From contig JAPYWT010000062.1 in assembly GCA_028276215.1 (NCBI GenBank), forward strand, positions 1-9,505: a DNA stretch of 9,505 bases, in the 5' to 3' direction. This stretch comes from Thermoflexus sp. Lineage in GTDB: Bacteria > Chloroflexota > Anaerolineae > B4-G1 > DUEL01. Below the pieces are notes generated by a model, which was not told the DNA's origin, ran no database searches, and saw nothing but the letters and a program-made list of their open reading frames with translations. This document shows, piece by piece, positions 1 through 6,017 of this stretch (position 1 is the stretch's first letter; each line of letters begins with the position of its first letter). A program made the translations under genes and the position numbers.

Positions 1-35
1 AGCGGCACCGCCGCTGCGCCCCCTGATGCTTTCAT
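1..35 (-). CDS. Possible 5' end of a further gene in the leftward operon (partial)
   Basis: On the minus strand an ATG at 35-33 overlaps the TGA stop of the Nudix gene (34-32) in the classic ATGA arrangement. The frame stays open to the window edge and reads MKASGGAAAVP. ATGA overlaps usually mean translational coupling inside an operon, so another gene may begin here. Only 11 complete codons are visible, they match nothing I recognise, and there is only a weak purine-rich stretch upstream. The 6-bp inverted repeat at 1-15 (AGCGGC, loop ACC, GCCGCT) lies inside this stretch. It is a possible alternative explanation: non-coding sequence after the operon. Confidence 0.25.
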   Translation of the reverse strand, partial: MKASGGAAAVP

Positions 36-502
36 GCCCCGCGAATCAGACGGATGTTCCCCCTTTCATCGCGGAAGGAGCGGGCGGCAAATATCGGGTC
101 ATCCGGTTTCATCTCTAATGCCCACTTCAGGACCACCGGTACATCCTCCACCATGTCCAGAGTGCCAATCTGGTCGCGCGCTACCCACACCGGTTGTCCT
201 TCAGCCGACGCCTGCACGTCCCGGGAGAGGGCTTGCGCGGTGAACACGAAAAGGAGTACGCCGGGTTCATCCCTTTCCGGCGCGACGGTGATGATCCCGC
301 GCAGCCGCAGTTCCGTAATGGGAATCCCGGCCTCTTCCTGAATCTCCCGCCGTGCGGCGGAGTAGACGTCTTCTCCGGGTTCCACGTGCCCGCCGATGCC
401 GTTATAGCGGTTGGCCCAGAGCCGCTTATCGGGCGCCCCGCGCAGGAGCAGAACATCGTCCCCGTGGGTGATAAAACAGAGGACACGGGGGATGGCCAGC
501 AT
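32..502 (-). CDS. Nudix (MutT-type) nucleotide hydrolase
   Basis: A 156-residue single-domain Nudix hydrolase, a family that cleaves nucleoside diphosphates linked to another group and often sanitises oxidised dNTPs such as 8-oxo-dGTP. The Nudix box is complete at residues 38-60: G38, five residues, E44, seven residues, R52-E53-I-Q-E56-E57-A-G59-I60. The three glutamates and the arginine that bind the metal and activate water are all present. The N-terminal strand (PRVLCFITHGDDVLLLRG) and the NRYNGIGGHVEPGE run resemble the 8-oxo-dGTP diphosphatase branch, but substrate cannot be fixed from sequence. The ATG lies 8 bases after the nitroreductase stop, and an AAGAGG about 12 bases upstream (515-520 complement) can serve as ribosome binding site. 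Third gene of the leftward cluster. Confidence 0.93.
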   Translation of the reverse strand: MLAIPRVLCFITHGDDVLLLRGAPDKRLWANRYNGIGGHVEPGEDVYSAARREIQEEAGIPITELRLRGIITVAPERDEPGVLLFVFTAQALSRDVQASAEGQPVWVARDQIGTLDMVEDVPVVLKWALEMKPDDPIFAARSFRDERGNIRLIRGA

Positions 503-510
503 ATCGGCGG

Positions 511-1107
511 TTAGCCTCTTCGCGGATGCCCTACGGGCAACATGTAGAGCGGCTCCTCTTCGGGGGGCAGGGCCAGCACCCGGGCGACGGCCGCGTCGTC
601 AAACGCCCCGACGGGCACGCTGGCCAGCCCCAGGGCCACCGCCTGCAGCAACAGGTTCTGGGCGGCATGGCCGACGTCCATGGGGACGTAGCGAAATTGC
701 CCGCGCTCCCCGTACCGGCCAGTGGTGCGGCGGAAGACCGCGCTGATGGCGAAGACCACCGGCGCCTGGGCGAGAAAGCGCTGGTTCCAGGCCGCCTCGG
801 CCAGTTGCGCGCGCACGTCCTCTGGCTTGTGTTGCACCAGAGCATGCCCCTGGGGGCGGTACCGCCAGACCCCCTCTTTCCAGCAGACGTAGAATTCCAG
901 GGGGCAGCAGCCGCCCGCAGACGGCGCGGCTCGCAGATACTCTTTAGGGCCGGTGATTCCCTGCGCGGCCCAGAGCAACTGGCTGATTTCCTCCAGCGTC
1001 ACCTCCTGCGCGGTGAAGGACCGCACGGAGCGCCGGGCGGCGATCACCGCCTCCAGCGACCGTTCCCCATCCAGCCGGGGTGGGGGGAGTTTCAGTTCAC
1101 CCGTCAT
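511..1107 (-). CDS. SagB/ThcOx-type nitroreductase family protein (FMN oxidoreductase)
   Basis: A 198-residue nitroreductase-fold protein of the SagB/ThcOx branch, expected to bind FMN and act as a dehydrogenase or reductase with NAD(P)H. Visible signatures in order: LPPPRLDGERSLE with RRSVR (residues 7-29), LEEISQLLWAAQGIT (38-52), RAAPSAGGCCPLEFYV (59-74), the QAPVV strand (114-118), YVPMDVGHAAQNLLLQA (140-156) and LASVPVGAFDD (161-171), the last two typical of the flavin and dimer face. SagB homologues oxidise azolines in peptide toxins, but no cyclodehydratase or precursor peptide is visible, so this is probably one of the many stand-alone family members of unknown substrate. An in-frame ATG exists at 1122, but a perfect GGAGGTGA (1113-1120 complement) sits 5 bases before the ATG at 1107, so I choose 1107. 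Its start overlaps the upstream gene by 11 bases. Confidence 0.93.
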   Translation of the reverse strand: MTGELKLPPPRLDGERSLEAVIAARRSVRSFTAQEVTLEEISQLLWAAQGITGPKEYLRAAPSAGGCCPLEFYVCWKEGVWRYRPQGHALVQHKPEDVRAQLAEAAWNQRFLAQAPVVFAISAVFRRTTGRYGERGQFRYVPMDVGHAAQNLLLQAVALGLASVPVGAFDDAAVARVLALPPEEEPLYMLPVGHPRRG

Positions 1108-1735
1108 GATGTTCACCTCCATCTCCGTACATCTGCAGCAACTTTTCCCGACTGAGCCAGTAAAACCGGCGGCTCAGTACTTCCAGCCCGCGCCCCTCCA
1201 CGCTGGGCGGGTTGAACGTGCGGCGCATCAGCCAGGTCCACACCCGGCTGACCTGCTCCTCTATCCGGTCCCGAATGGATTGCGGAGGGAGTTCGTAGAT
1301 TTCCAGCCCCAGCCGCTTCAGCAGGCGGAGGATGGCAGGGGAAAAATGCAGGACGCCCGCGCCGCCGAATCCCCGAATGGCCTGCAGGCGAGGGTCCTCC
1401 CGCGCCGCCTGGGCCAGCAATTGCAGGGACCGGATCAGCCGTCGGCGCAACTCGCGCGCCCAGGCCATATCCGCGCCGGTGGGAGGGATGGGCGGCACCC
1501 GCTCGTTCCAGGCGTGGATCATCCCGATGGTTTCCCCGCGGTGGATGACCGTTCCGTCGTTCAGCGTCACCTCCCAGCGGGAGCGGATCAGCGCCACCCG
1601 GAGGATGCAGTCCGGGTCGTCGCTGAATTCCCAGATGTCCAGTCGCCGCCGCATGGTTCTGTCTATGGCGACGACCAGGCGGCTCAACCAGTCCGAAGAT
1701 TGTCGTTTCCCCGTCACGGGGAAACATTGTAGCAT
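1097..1735 (-). CDS. YkoP-domain-like hypothetical protein
   Basis: First gene of the leftward cluster, 212 residues from the ATG at 1735. It has no signal peptide or membrane segment. I recognise the pattern of a YkoP-like domain: a basic N-terminal helix (LSRLVVAIDRTMRRRL, 17-32), CILRVALIRSRWEVTLNDGT (43-62), an I-H-AWNER-P segment (73-81), AWARELRRRLIRSLQLLA (91-108), and an IRGFGG stretch followed by LLKRLGLEIYELP (138-150). YkoP-like domains occur alone or next to polysaccharide deacetylases, and their role is unknown to me. After residue 150 comes a basic helical tail (WTWLMRRTF, RRFYWLSREKLLQMY). The start is uncertain: a good promoter has its -10 box over codons 2-4, so translation may instead begin at GTG 1717 (possibly leaderless), TTG 1687 or ATG 1654. 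The stop overlaps the nitroreductase start. Family assignment is moderate; that this frame is the coding one is more secure, because the alternative frame gives an Arg/Pro/Gly/Ala-rich shadow. Confidence 0.75.
   Translation of the reverse strand: MLQCFPVTGKRQSSDWLSRLVVAIDRTMRRRLDIWEFSDDPDCILRVALIRSRWEVTLNDGTVIHRGETIGMIHAWNERVPPIPPTGADMAWARELRRRLIRSLQLLAQAAREDPRLQAIRGFGGAGVLHFSPAILRLLKRLGLEIYELPPQSIRDRIEEQVSRVWTWLMRRTFNPPSVEGRGLEVLSRRFYWLSREKLLQMYGDGGEHHDG
1113..1120 (-). promoter_or_regulatory. Ribosome binding site of the nitroreductase gene
   Basis: GGAGGTGA on the minus strand, 5 bases before the ATG at 1107. It lies inside the 3' end of the YkoP-like gene and decides the nitroreductase start against the in-frame ATG at 1122, whose first codons overlap this site. 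Confidence 0.8.
1705..1725. promoter_or_regulatory. Perfect 21-bp palindrome, candidate operator or 5' stem-loop
   Basis: Two perfectly complementary 10-base arms, GTTTCCCCGT and ACGGGGAAAC, flank a single central base at 1715. The palindrome begins directly downstream of the predicted -10 box of the leftward promoter (1726-1731) and covers its likely transcription start. A repressor bound here would block initiation. Alternatively the transcript would carry an 8-bp stem with a 5-base loop at its 5' end. No second copy was seen in the window. Confidence 0.55.
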
Positions 1736-1753
1736 ACCTGGCGGTATCGTCAA
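1726..1753 (-). promoter_or_regulatory. Sigma-70-like promoter of the leftward cluster
   Basis: Minus strand: -35 TTGACG (1748-1753), 16-base spacer, -10 TACAAT (1726-1731). It would start transcription near 1717-1720, inside the palindrome at 1705-1725 and downstream of the ATG at 1735. It would drive the YkoP-like, nitroreductase and Nudix genes. Confidence 0.6.
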
Positions 1754-1765
1754 GAATGACCGGAG

Positions 1766-1801
1766 AATTGTCGGACAACTGCGAGCCGTTGTCCTACAAT
1801 T
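1766..1801. promoter_or_regulatory. Imperfect dyad of two TNGTNNNACNA sites, candidate shared operator
   Basis: Fourteen-base arms at 1766-1779 (AATTGTCGGACAAC) and 1788-1801 (GTTGTCCTACAATT) are complementary at 13 of 14 positions around an 8-base centre. Each arm holds a small palindrome, TTGTCGGACAA (1768-1778) and TTGTCCTACAA (1789-1799), with start-to-start spacing of 21 bp, about two helical turns. Both fit TNGTNNNACNA, the consensus known for FadR-type GntR regulators. The dyad lies between the -35 boxes of the two divergent promoters, as expected for a regulator controlling both sides. No GntR gene is in view, so the family link rests on the consensus only. A different dimeric regulator is possible. 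Confidence 0.5.
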
Positions 1802-1808
1802 TCGTATC

Positions 1809-1837
1809 TTGACTTTTCTCCCTTCTCGGAGTATCCT
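1809..1837 (+). promoter_or_regulatory. Sigma-70-like promoter of the rightward cluster
   Basis: Plus strand: -35 TTGACT (1809-1814), 17-base spacer, -10 TATCCT (1832-1837), giving a start near 1844 and a leader of about 27 bases before the GTG of deoxynucleoside kinase 1. It is the only convincing promoter seen for the four-gene dNK/histidine kinase unit. Confidence 0.6.
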
Positions 1838-1859
1838 ATAGATGACCACCACCTGTTGC

Positions 1860-1864
1860 GGAGG
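1860..1864 (+). promoter_or_regulatory. Ribosome binding site of deoxynucleoside kinase 1
   Basis: GGAGG, 6 bases before GTG 1871. An in-frame TTG at 1856 precedes and overlaps the region of this site and has no site of its own, so the GTG is taken as the start. Confidence 0.75.
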
Positions 1865-1870
1865 ATAGCG

Positions 1871-2695
1871 GTGCCCCGTCCTTTCTATCTGGCGATTGAG
1901 GGCGTGATCGGTGTCGGTAAGACGGCCCTGGCCCGGCTGCTGCAGCCCCGCTTCCAGGCCGATCTTTTGCTGGAGGTCTTTGAGGAGAACCCGTTTCTCT
2001 CCGACTTCTACGCCGACCGCCAGCGGTATGCCTTCCAGACCCAGATTTTCTTTCTGCTCAGCCGCTACCGCCAGCAGCAGGAAGTCCGGCGCAACGACCG
2101 ACCGCTCATCGCCGACTACACGTTTGCCAAAGACCGCCTTTTCGCTCACCTGAATCTCCAGGGGGACGAACTGGCAACTTATGAACGGCTTCACCAGGCG
2201 CTGGCGGAGAAGGTGGTCCTCCCCGACCTGGTGGTGTACCTCCAGGCCAGTCTGGATGTGCTGATGGCGCGCATTGCCACCCGGGACCGTCCCTACGAGC
2301 GGGGGATGGACCCGGCCTACATTGAGAGTTTGCGCCAGGCCTACGAGCGCCACTTCGCCTCCTACGACGCGACCCCCCTGCTGGTCATCAACACCGACGG
2401 TCTGGACTTCGTCCGTAATCCCCAGGACCTGGCCTATATAGAGGGACGGATTCGGACGGCGCTGAGTGCGGCGGAAGTTCGCGCGCGCCTGGCGGAGGGA
2501 CCAGCCGAAGTTTCCGGGACTCCATCGTCGTCCCCTCAGCGCACACTGGTGACGGAGTTCCTGGCCCTTACCGAGGCGGTGGGTGCGTTGGGCGCGGCCC
2601 TCTCGGCCGACCCGACCGGTTCTTCTGAGGATTTCCGCCGGGCACTGGCCCTTTCCCGTCGCTGCCTGGAGCGGATGGAATCTGCACCCATGTGA
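1871..2695 (+). CDS. Deoxynucleoside kinase 1 (deoxyadenosine kinase-like) with C-terminal extension
   Basis: Phosphorylates a deoxynucleoside to its 5'-monophosphate with a nucleoside triphosphate, in cytoplasmic salvage. The 274-residue protein starts at GTG. Motifs: P-loop GVIGVGKT (11-18), substrate-site E-x-x-ENPFL-x-DFY (35-47), QTQIFFL (56-62), PDLVVYLQAS (118-127) and LID R-I-A-T-R-D-R-P-Y-E-R (134-144). The usual D/E-R-S/T motif is replaced by DYTFAKDRLFA (82-92), a pattern I associate with the Bacteroidetes-type deoxyadenosine kinase branch. Family members are usually about 205-220 residues, so the region after about 200 is extra: a Ser/Pro/Glu-rich linker (208-224), then two likely helices (LVTEFLALTEAVGALGAALS and SEDFRRALALSRRCLERM). 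I do not recognise this tail. It is the first gene of the rightward cluster and ends 25 bases before the first histidine kinase. Kinase fold is near certain; nucleoside preference is inferred. Confidence 0.93.
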   Translation: MPRPFYLAIEGVIGVGKTALARLLQPRFQADLLLEVFEENPFLSDFYADRQRYAFQTQIFFLLSRYRQQQEVRRNDRPLIADYTFAKDRLFAHLNLQGDELATYERLHQALAEKVVLPDLVVYLQASLDVLMARIATRDRPYERGMDPAYIESLRQAYERHFASYDATPLLVINTDGLDFVRNPQDLAYIEGRIRTALSAAEVRARLAEGPAEVSGTPSSSPQRTLVTEFLALTEAVGALGAALSADPTGSSEDFRRALALSRRCLERMESAPM

Positions 2696-2708
2696 CCAGT
2701 CCAATGCC

Positions 2709-2715
2709 GGAGGAG
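2709..2715 (+). promoter_or_regulatory. Ribosome binding site of the five-GAF histidine kinase
   Basis: GGAGGAG, 5 bases before TTG 2721. It fixes a TTG start. The open frame reaches back to 2583, but that stretch overlaps deoxynucleoside kinase 1 and reads as a low-quality shadow peptide. Confidence 0.75.
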
Positions 2716-2720
2716 ACACC

Positions 2721-5700
2721 TTGAGCCGGAAAAGGGAATCCAGTCTCACTGCATCGGAGCGACTGTCCGGCGTTTTCTCCAGTCATCCGGACGTTCTCCA
2801 TCGCCTTATTACCGGCTCCAGCCTGGAGGAGATGCTGGCAGAGGTGGTGGCCGCCGGAATTCAGGACCTGAGGGCCGACCGGGGGGCCGTGTATATTTAT
2901 GACGCGGAGCGGGACCGCCTGACGGTGGGCTATGCCCGGGGGCTCTCACAGGAATACCTGGATTTTCTGACGGACATCTTCCGCCAGGTTCCCGGTTCCC
3001 GGCTTCTTCAGGAGCCCGGCCCCATAATCATTCAGGATGCCTGGCATGATCCGGAGGCCCGGATGCTCTGGGAAGCGGCCCGGCGGGAGGGATTCCGTTC
3101 ATACATTGCTCTATCCCTCCGATACCGCCAGAAGGTCCTGGGAGCGCTGGTCCTCTATTCTGATCAAGTTCGTGCCTGGGAGCCAGAAGAAGTAAAGCAA
3201 AGTCAATCCCTGGCTGATCACGCCGCCCTTGTCCTGGCCCACATCTCATTGTACCGTCGGGTGCAGCGCTGGACGGAGGTCCTGCAGGCGCTTCAGGAAA
3301 TAGACCATCAGATTCTCTCTACCCAGAACCTGGAGGACGTCCTCTGGGCCATTGCCAGCGTGCTGACAAGGATTCTGGAAGCCTCCACGCTGTACATCGG
3401 CCTCTACGACGCCGTACTGGATGAACTGAGTATCCCTGTCCTGGTTGATCGGGGGGAAAGACAACCCCCATTGCGCCGAAAACTCTCCGAGGGGGCCGGG
3501 CTGGCCGGTTGGGTGATCCGCACTGGTCAGTCCCTCTGGATCAACGACGTGCAGAAAGAGGCCCTCCCGGTCCCGGCCATCCAGATCGGTGACCCGACTC
3601 GCTCCCTGGCCGTCCTGCCGTTGCGGGTGCAGGATCGGACGGTCGGCGTCCTCTCTGTGCAGTCCTACATTCCCTACGCCTTTGGGGAAGAGGACCGCTG
3701 GATACTGGAGGGGATCGCAGCTCAGGCGGCGATCGCGATAGAGAATGTTCGTCTGCTCCGGGAAGCGCACCACCGCGCGGCGCAACTGGCGACGGCGGCC
3801 CAGGTTGCCCGTGCGGCCGCGTCTATCCTGGACGTCCAGCGGTTGCTCTCCGAAACGGCCGAACTGGTTCGGGAGCAATTCAATCTCTACTATGTGGGCA
3901 TCTTTTTGCTGGACGAGACGGGACGCTGGGCCGTCCTGCGGGCCGGAACGGGCGAGGCGGGCCGGAAAATGCTGGAGATGGGCCACAAACTGGAGGTCGG
4001 CGGCCCCTCTATGATCGGCTGGTGCACGGCCTACGGCAAACCCCGCATCGCCCTGGACGTCGGCAAGGAGGCCGTCCGGTTTGATAACCCCCTGCTGCCC
4101 GAAACCCGTTCCGAGATGGCGCTGCCTCTCCTGACCCGGGAACGGGTGATCGGCGCGATGACCGTGCAGTCGGACCGGCCGGCCGCGTTTTCTCCTGAGG
4201 ACATCACCGTTTTGCAGACCGTTGCTGATCAACTGGCGACGGCGATAGAGAACGCCTATCTTTACCAGGAAACCCTTCGCCGCCAGGCTCAGGCCTGGGT
4301 GCTGCGGGAGGTGATGCTGGCCGCCGCGTCTACTCTGGATTTTGACCAGATTCTTCAGCGCACCATTCAGACCCTGCGGTCTGCTCTCCAGGTGGAATTC
4401 CTCGCAGTGGTCCTGCCCGATGAGTCCCGGGAGTTTCTGCGCATCCACCCCTCTCAAATCGGTTACGATGTTCCGGTGGAGGAGATTCGCCTCCCTCTGG
4501 ATGGAAGTGTGGCTGGTGTGGTCTTCCAGAGTGGAAAGGCCATGCTGATCCGGGATGTCCGGGATGTCCCCTTCTACTACCCGGGGCATCCGGATGTCCG
4601 CTCCGAACTGTGCGTGCCGCTGCGGGTCGGCGAAGAGGTCATCGGGGTGCTGAACATAGAGAGCCGAAAACAGAACGCGTTCCAGGAAGAAGACCTGGCG
4701 TTTTTCACGGCCATCGCCGGGGAACTGGCGATTGCCCTGGAGAACGCCCGCCTCTACCAGCGGGAGCAGCGCCGACGGGAGGAGGCGGAGAGCCTCTATC
4801 GCGCGGCTCAGGCAATGACGACCACGCTGGACCTGCAGGAGGTTCTGGAGCGGATTCTGACCGAGTTACAGAACGTGGTTCCCTACGACAGCGCTTCGGT
4901 GCAGTTGCTTCGGGAGGGGAAACTGGAAATCATCGCCGGGCGAGGATTCCCTCGCCCCGAGGAGATTCTGGGGACGACGATAGACCTGATGGCCAACGGG
5001 AATCCCAACGTTCAGGTCGTTCGGACCCGCGCCCCGGTGATTTTGGAGGATGCCCCGGCCATTTACCCTGAGTTCCGGCGGGAGCCTCATGTGAGGGCCG
5101 GTATTCGGGCCTGGATGGGGGTCCCGCTCCTCTACGGAGATCGGGTCATCGGGATGTTGACGCTGGACAAGAAAGAGCCGGGGTTCTATACCCGGGACTA
5201 TGCCCGGGTGGCGCTGGCTTTTGCCGGGCAGGCGGCCATCGCGATGGAAAACGCGCGCCTGTACGAGCAACTGGAGGAGCGGTCGGCGGAACTGGCGGCC
5301 GCGCTGCAGAAATTGCAGAACCTGGACCGCCTGCGGGAGCAGATGATTCAGAACGTCGGCCACGAACTCCGCACACCCCTCACACTGGTCCAGGGGTACG
5401 TGGAATTGCTGTTGAACGGTGAACTGGGGCCCGTTCAGCCCCTGCAACGTTCTGCTCTCCAGATTGTTTATGAGCGGACCCAGACACTGGCTCACATGAT
5501 TGGCAATCTCACTGCTCTGCGCACCGTCCGACCCGAATCTATGGTCATGGCTCCCTATTCCCTCCCAGAAGCGCTGGACTGGGTGGTGGAGCACTACCGC
5601 CATCGGGCTGAGGACGCTGGAATCACGATTGTAACCGAAGTCCCCAGGGGCGTGCCTGCCATCCTGGCCGACCGGGAGCATCTCCTGCTGGCCCTTTCGC

Positions 5701-6017
5701 AATTGCTGGATAATGCCATCAAATTCAGCCCTCAAGGAGGGACGGTGCGGATTCGCGCATGGTCCGAGGGGAAATGGGTCAATGTGGCGTTCCAGGACGA
5801 AGGTATCGGGATTCCGCCGGAGCATCTCCCCCATATTTTTGAACGGTTCTATCAGGTAGACGGCTCCACCACCCGTCGCTTTGGAGGGATGGGCATCGGT
5901 CTGGCTCTGGTGTGGGAGATTATGGAGGCGCATCGCGGTTCGGTTCGGGTGGAAAGCGAGGTGGGAAAGGGGAGCACATTTATTCTCTCGTTCCCTCGGG
6001 CCGGGGGTGAGGAATGA
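2721..6017 (+). CDS. Soluble sensor histidine kinase with five tandem GAF domains
   Basis: A 1098-residue cytoplasmic two-component sensor. Approximate domains: GAF1 28-180, GAF2 199-345, GAF3 373-515, GAF4 541-680, GAF5 704-850, a helical linker 850-875, HisKA with the phospho-acceptor H881 in NVGHELRTPLT, and HATPase_c with N box LLDNAIKFSP (N998), G1 box DEGIGIP (1026-1032), F box IFERFYQVD (1039-1047) and G2 box GGMGIGLAL (1055-1063). All catalytic boxes are intact. Each GAF ends in the repeated helix AIAIENxRLx-type motif that leads into the next domain. There is no signal peptide, transmembrane segment, PAS or receiver domain, so the input is a cytosolic or diffusible ligand. I see no phytochrome-type chromophore evidence that I would trust. 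The start is TTG 2721 with GGAGGAG. Its TGA overlaps the ATG of deoxynucleoside kinase 2 (ATGA). No cognate response regulator is in the window. Confidence 0.95.
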   Translation: MSRKRESSLTASERLSGVFSSHPDVLHRLITGSSLEEMLAEVVAAGIQDLRADRGAVYIYDAERDRLTVGYARGLSQEYLDFLTDIFRQVPGSRLLQEPGPIIIQDAWHDPEARMLWEAARREGFRSYIALSLRYRQKVLGALVLYSDQVRAWEPEEVKQSQSLADHAALVLAHISLYRRVQRWTEVLQALQEIDHQILSTQNLEDVLWAIASVLTRILEASTLYIGLYDAVLDELSIPVLVDRGERQPPLRRKLSEGAGLAGWVIRTGQSLWINDVQKEALPVPAIQIGDPTRSLAVLPLRVQDRTVGVLSVQSYIPYAFGEEDRWILEGIAAQAAIAIENVRLLREAHHRAAQLATAAQVARAAASILDVQRLLSETAELVREQFNLYYVGIFLLDETGRWAVLRAGTGEAGRKMLEMGHKLEVGGPSMIGWCTAYGKPRIALDVGKEAVRFDNPLLPETRSEMALPLLTRERVIGAMTVQSDRPAAFSPEDITVLQTVADQLATAIENAYLYQETLRRQAQAWVLREVMLAAASTLDFDQILQRTIQTLRSALQVEFLAVVLPDESREFLRIHPSQIGYDVPVEEIRLPLDGSVAGVVFQSGKAMLIRDVRDVPFYYPGHPDVRSELCVPLRVGEEVIGVLNIESRKQNAFQEEDLAFFTAIAGELAIALENARLYQREQRRREEAESLYRAAQAMTTTLDLQEVLERILTELQNVVPYDSASVQLLREGKLEIIAGRGFPRPEEILGTTIDLMANGNPNVQVVRTRAPVILEDAPAIYPEFRREPHVRAGIRAWMGVPLLYGDRVIGMLTLDKKEPGFYTRDYARVALAFAGQAAIAMENARLYEQLEERSAELAAALQKLQNLDRLREQMIQNVGHELRTPLTLVQGYVELLLNGELGPVQPLQRSALQIVYERTQTLAHMIGNLTALRTVRPESMVMAPYSLPEALDWVVEHYRHRAEDAGITIVTEVPRGVPAILADREHLLLALSQLLDNAIKFSPQGGTVRIRAWSEGKWVNVAFQDEGIGIPPEHLPHIFERFYQVDGSTTRRFGGMGIGLALVWEIMEAHRGSVRVESEVGKGSTFILSFPRAGGEE

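Noticed and set aside
1..15. Rho-independent terminator (AGCGGC, ACC, GCCGCT)
   Set aside because: Short stem, no visible T tract within the window, and it may be coding sequence of a next gene.
526..1155. Plus-strand open frame of 209 codons opposite the nitroreductase
   Set aside because: Antisense shadow; the nitroreductase signatures on the minus strand are clear.
1705..1725. Remnant CRISPR repeat
   Set aside because: The GTTTCCCC...GGGGAAAC shape recalls some CRISPR repeats, but there is one copy only, with no spacers or cas genes, and its position at a promoter explains it better.
1113..1778. Overlapping minus-strand frame of 221 codons in the YkoP-like region
   Set aside because: The peptide is rich in Arg, Pro, Gly and Ala as expected for a shadow frame, while the other frame gives a balanced protein with family-like segments.
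2583..2720. N-terminal extension of the five-GAF kinase back to 2583
   Set aside because: It overlaps the deoxynucleoside kinase 1 gene, has poor composition, and a strong ribosome binding site marks TTG 2721.
1736..2749. Minus-strand open frame continuing upstream of the YkoP-like gene across deoxynucleoside kinase 1 to 2749
   Set aside because: It is antisense to a clear deoxynucleoside kinase and crosses a two-promoter intergenic region; the translated peptide has no recognisable domain. Only the part from about 1735 down is coding.
3246..4589. Long antisense open frame opposite the five-GAF kinase
   Set aside because: Antisense shadow of a GC-rich coding gene; no domain, no ribosome binding site, and the plus-strand protein is unambiguous. 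The same applies to the antisense frames at 4866-5933, 5852-6829, 6978-7757 and 7758-8843.
2721..6017. Phytochrome-like chromophore binding in the GAF array of the first sensor kinase
   Set aside because: There is a cysteine in GAF3 (GWC, near residue 435), but it belongs to a common non-phytochrome GAF pattern and no PHY domain or bilin synthesis gene is present.
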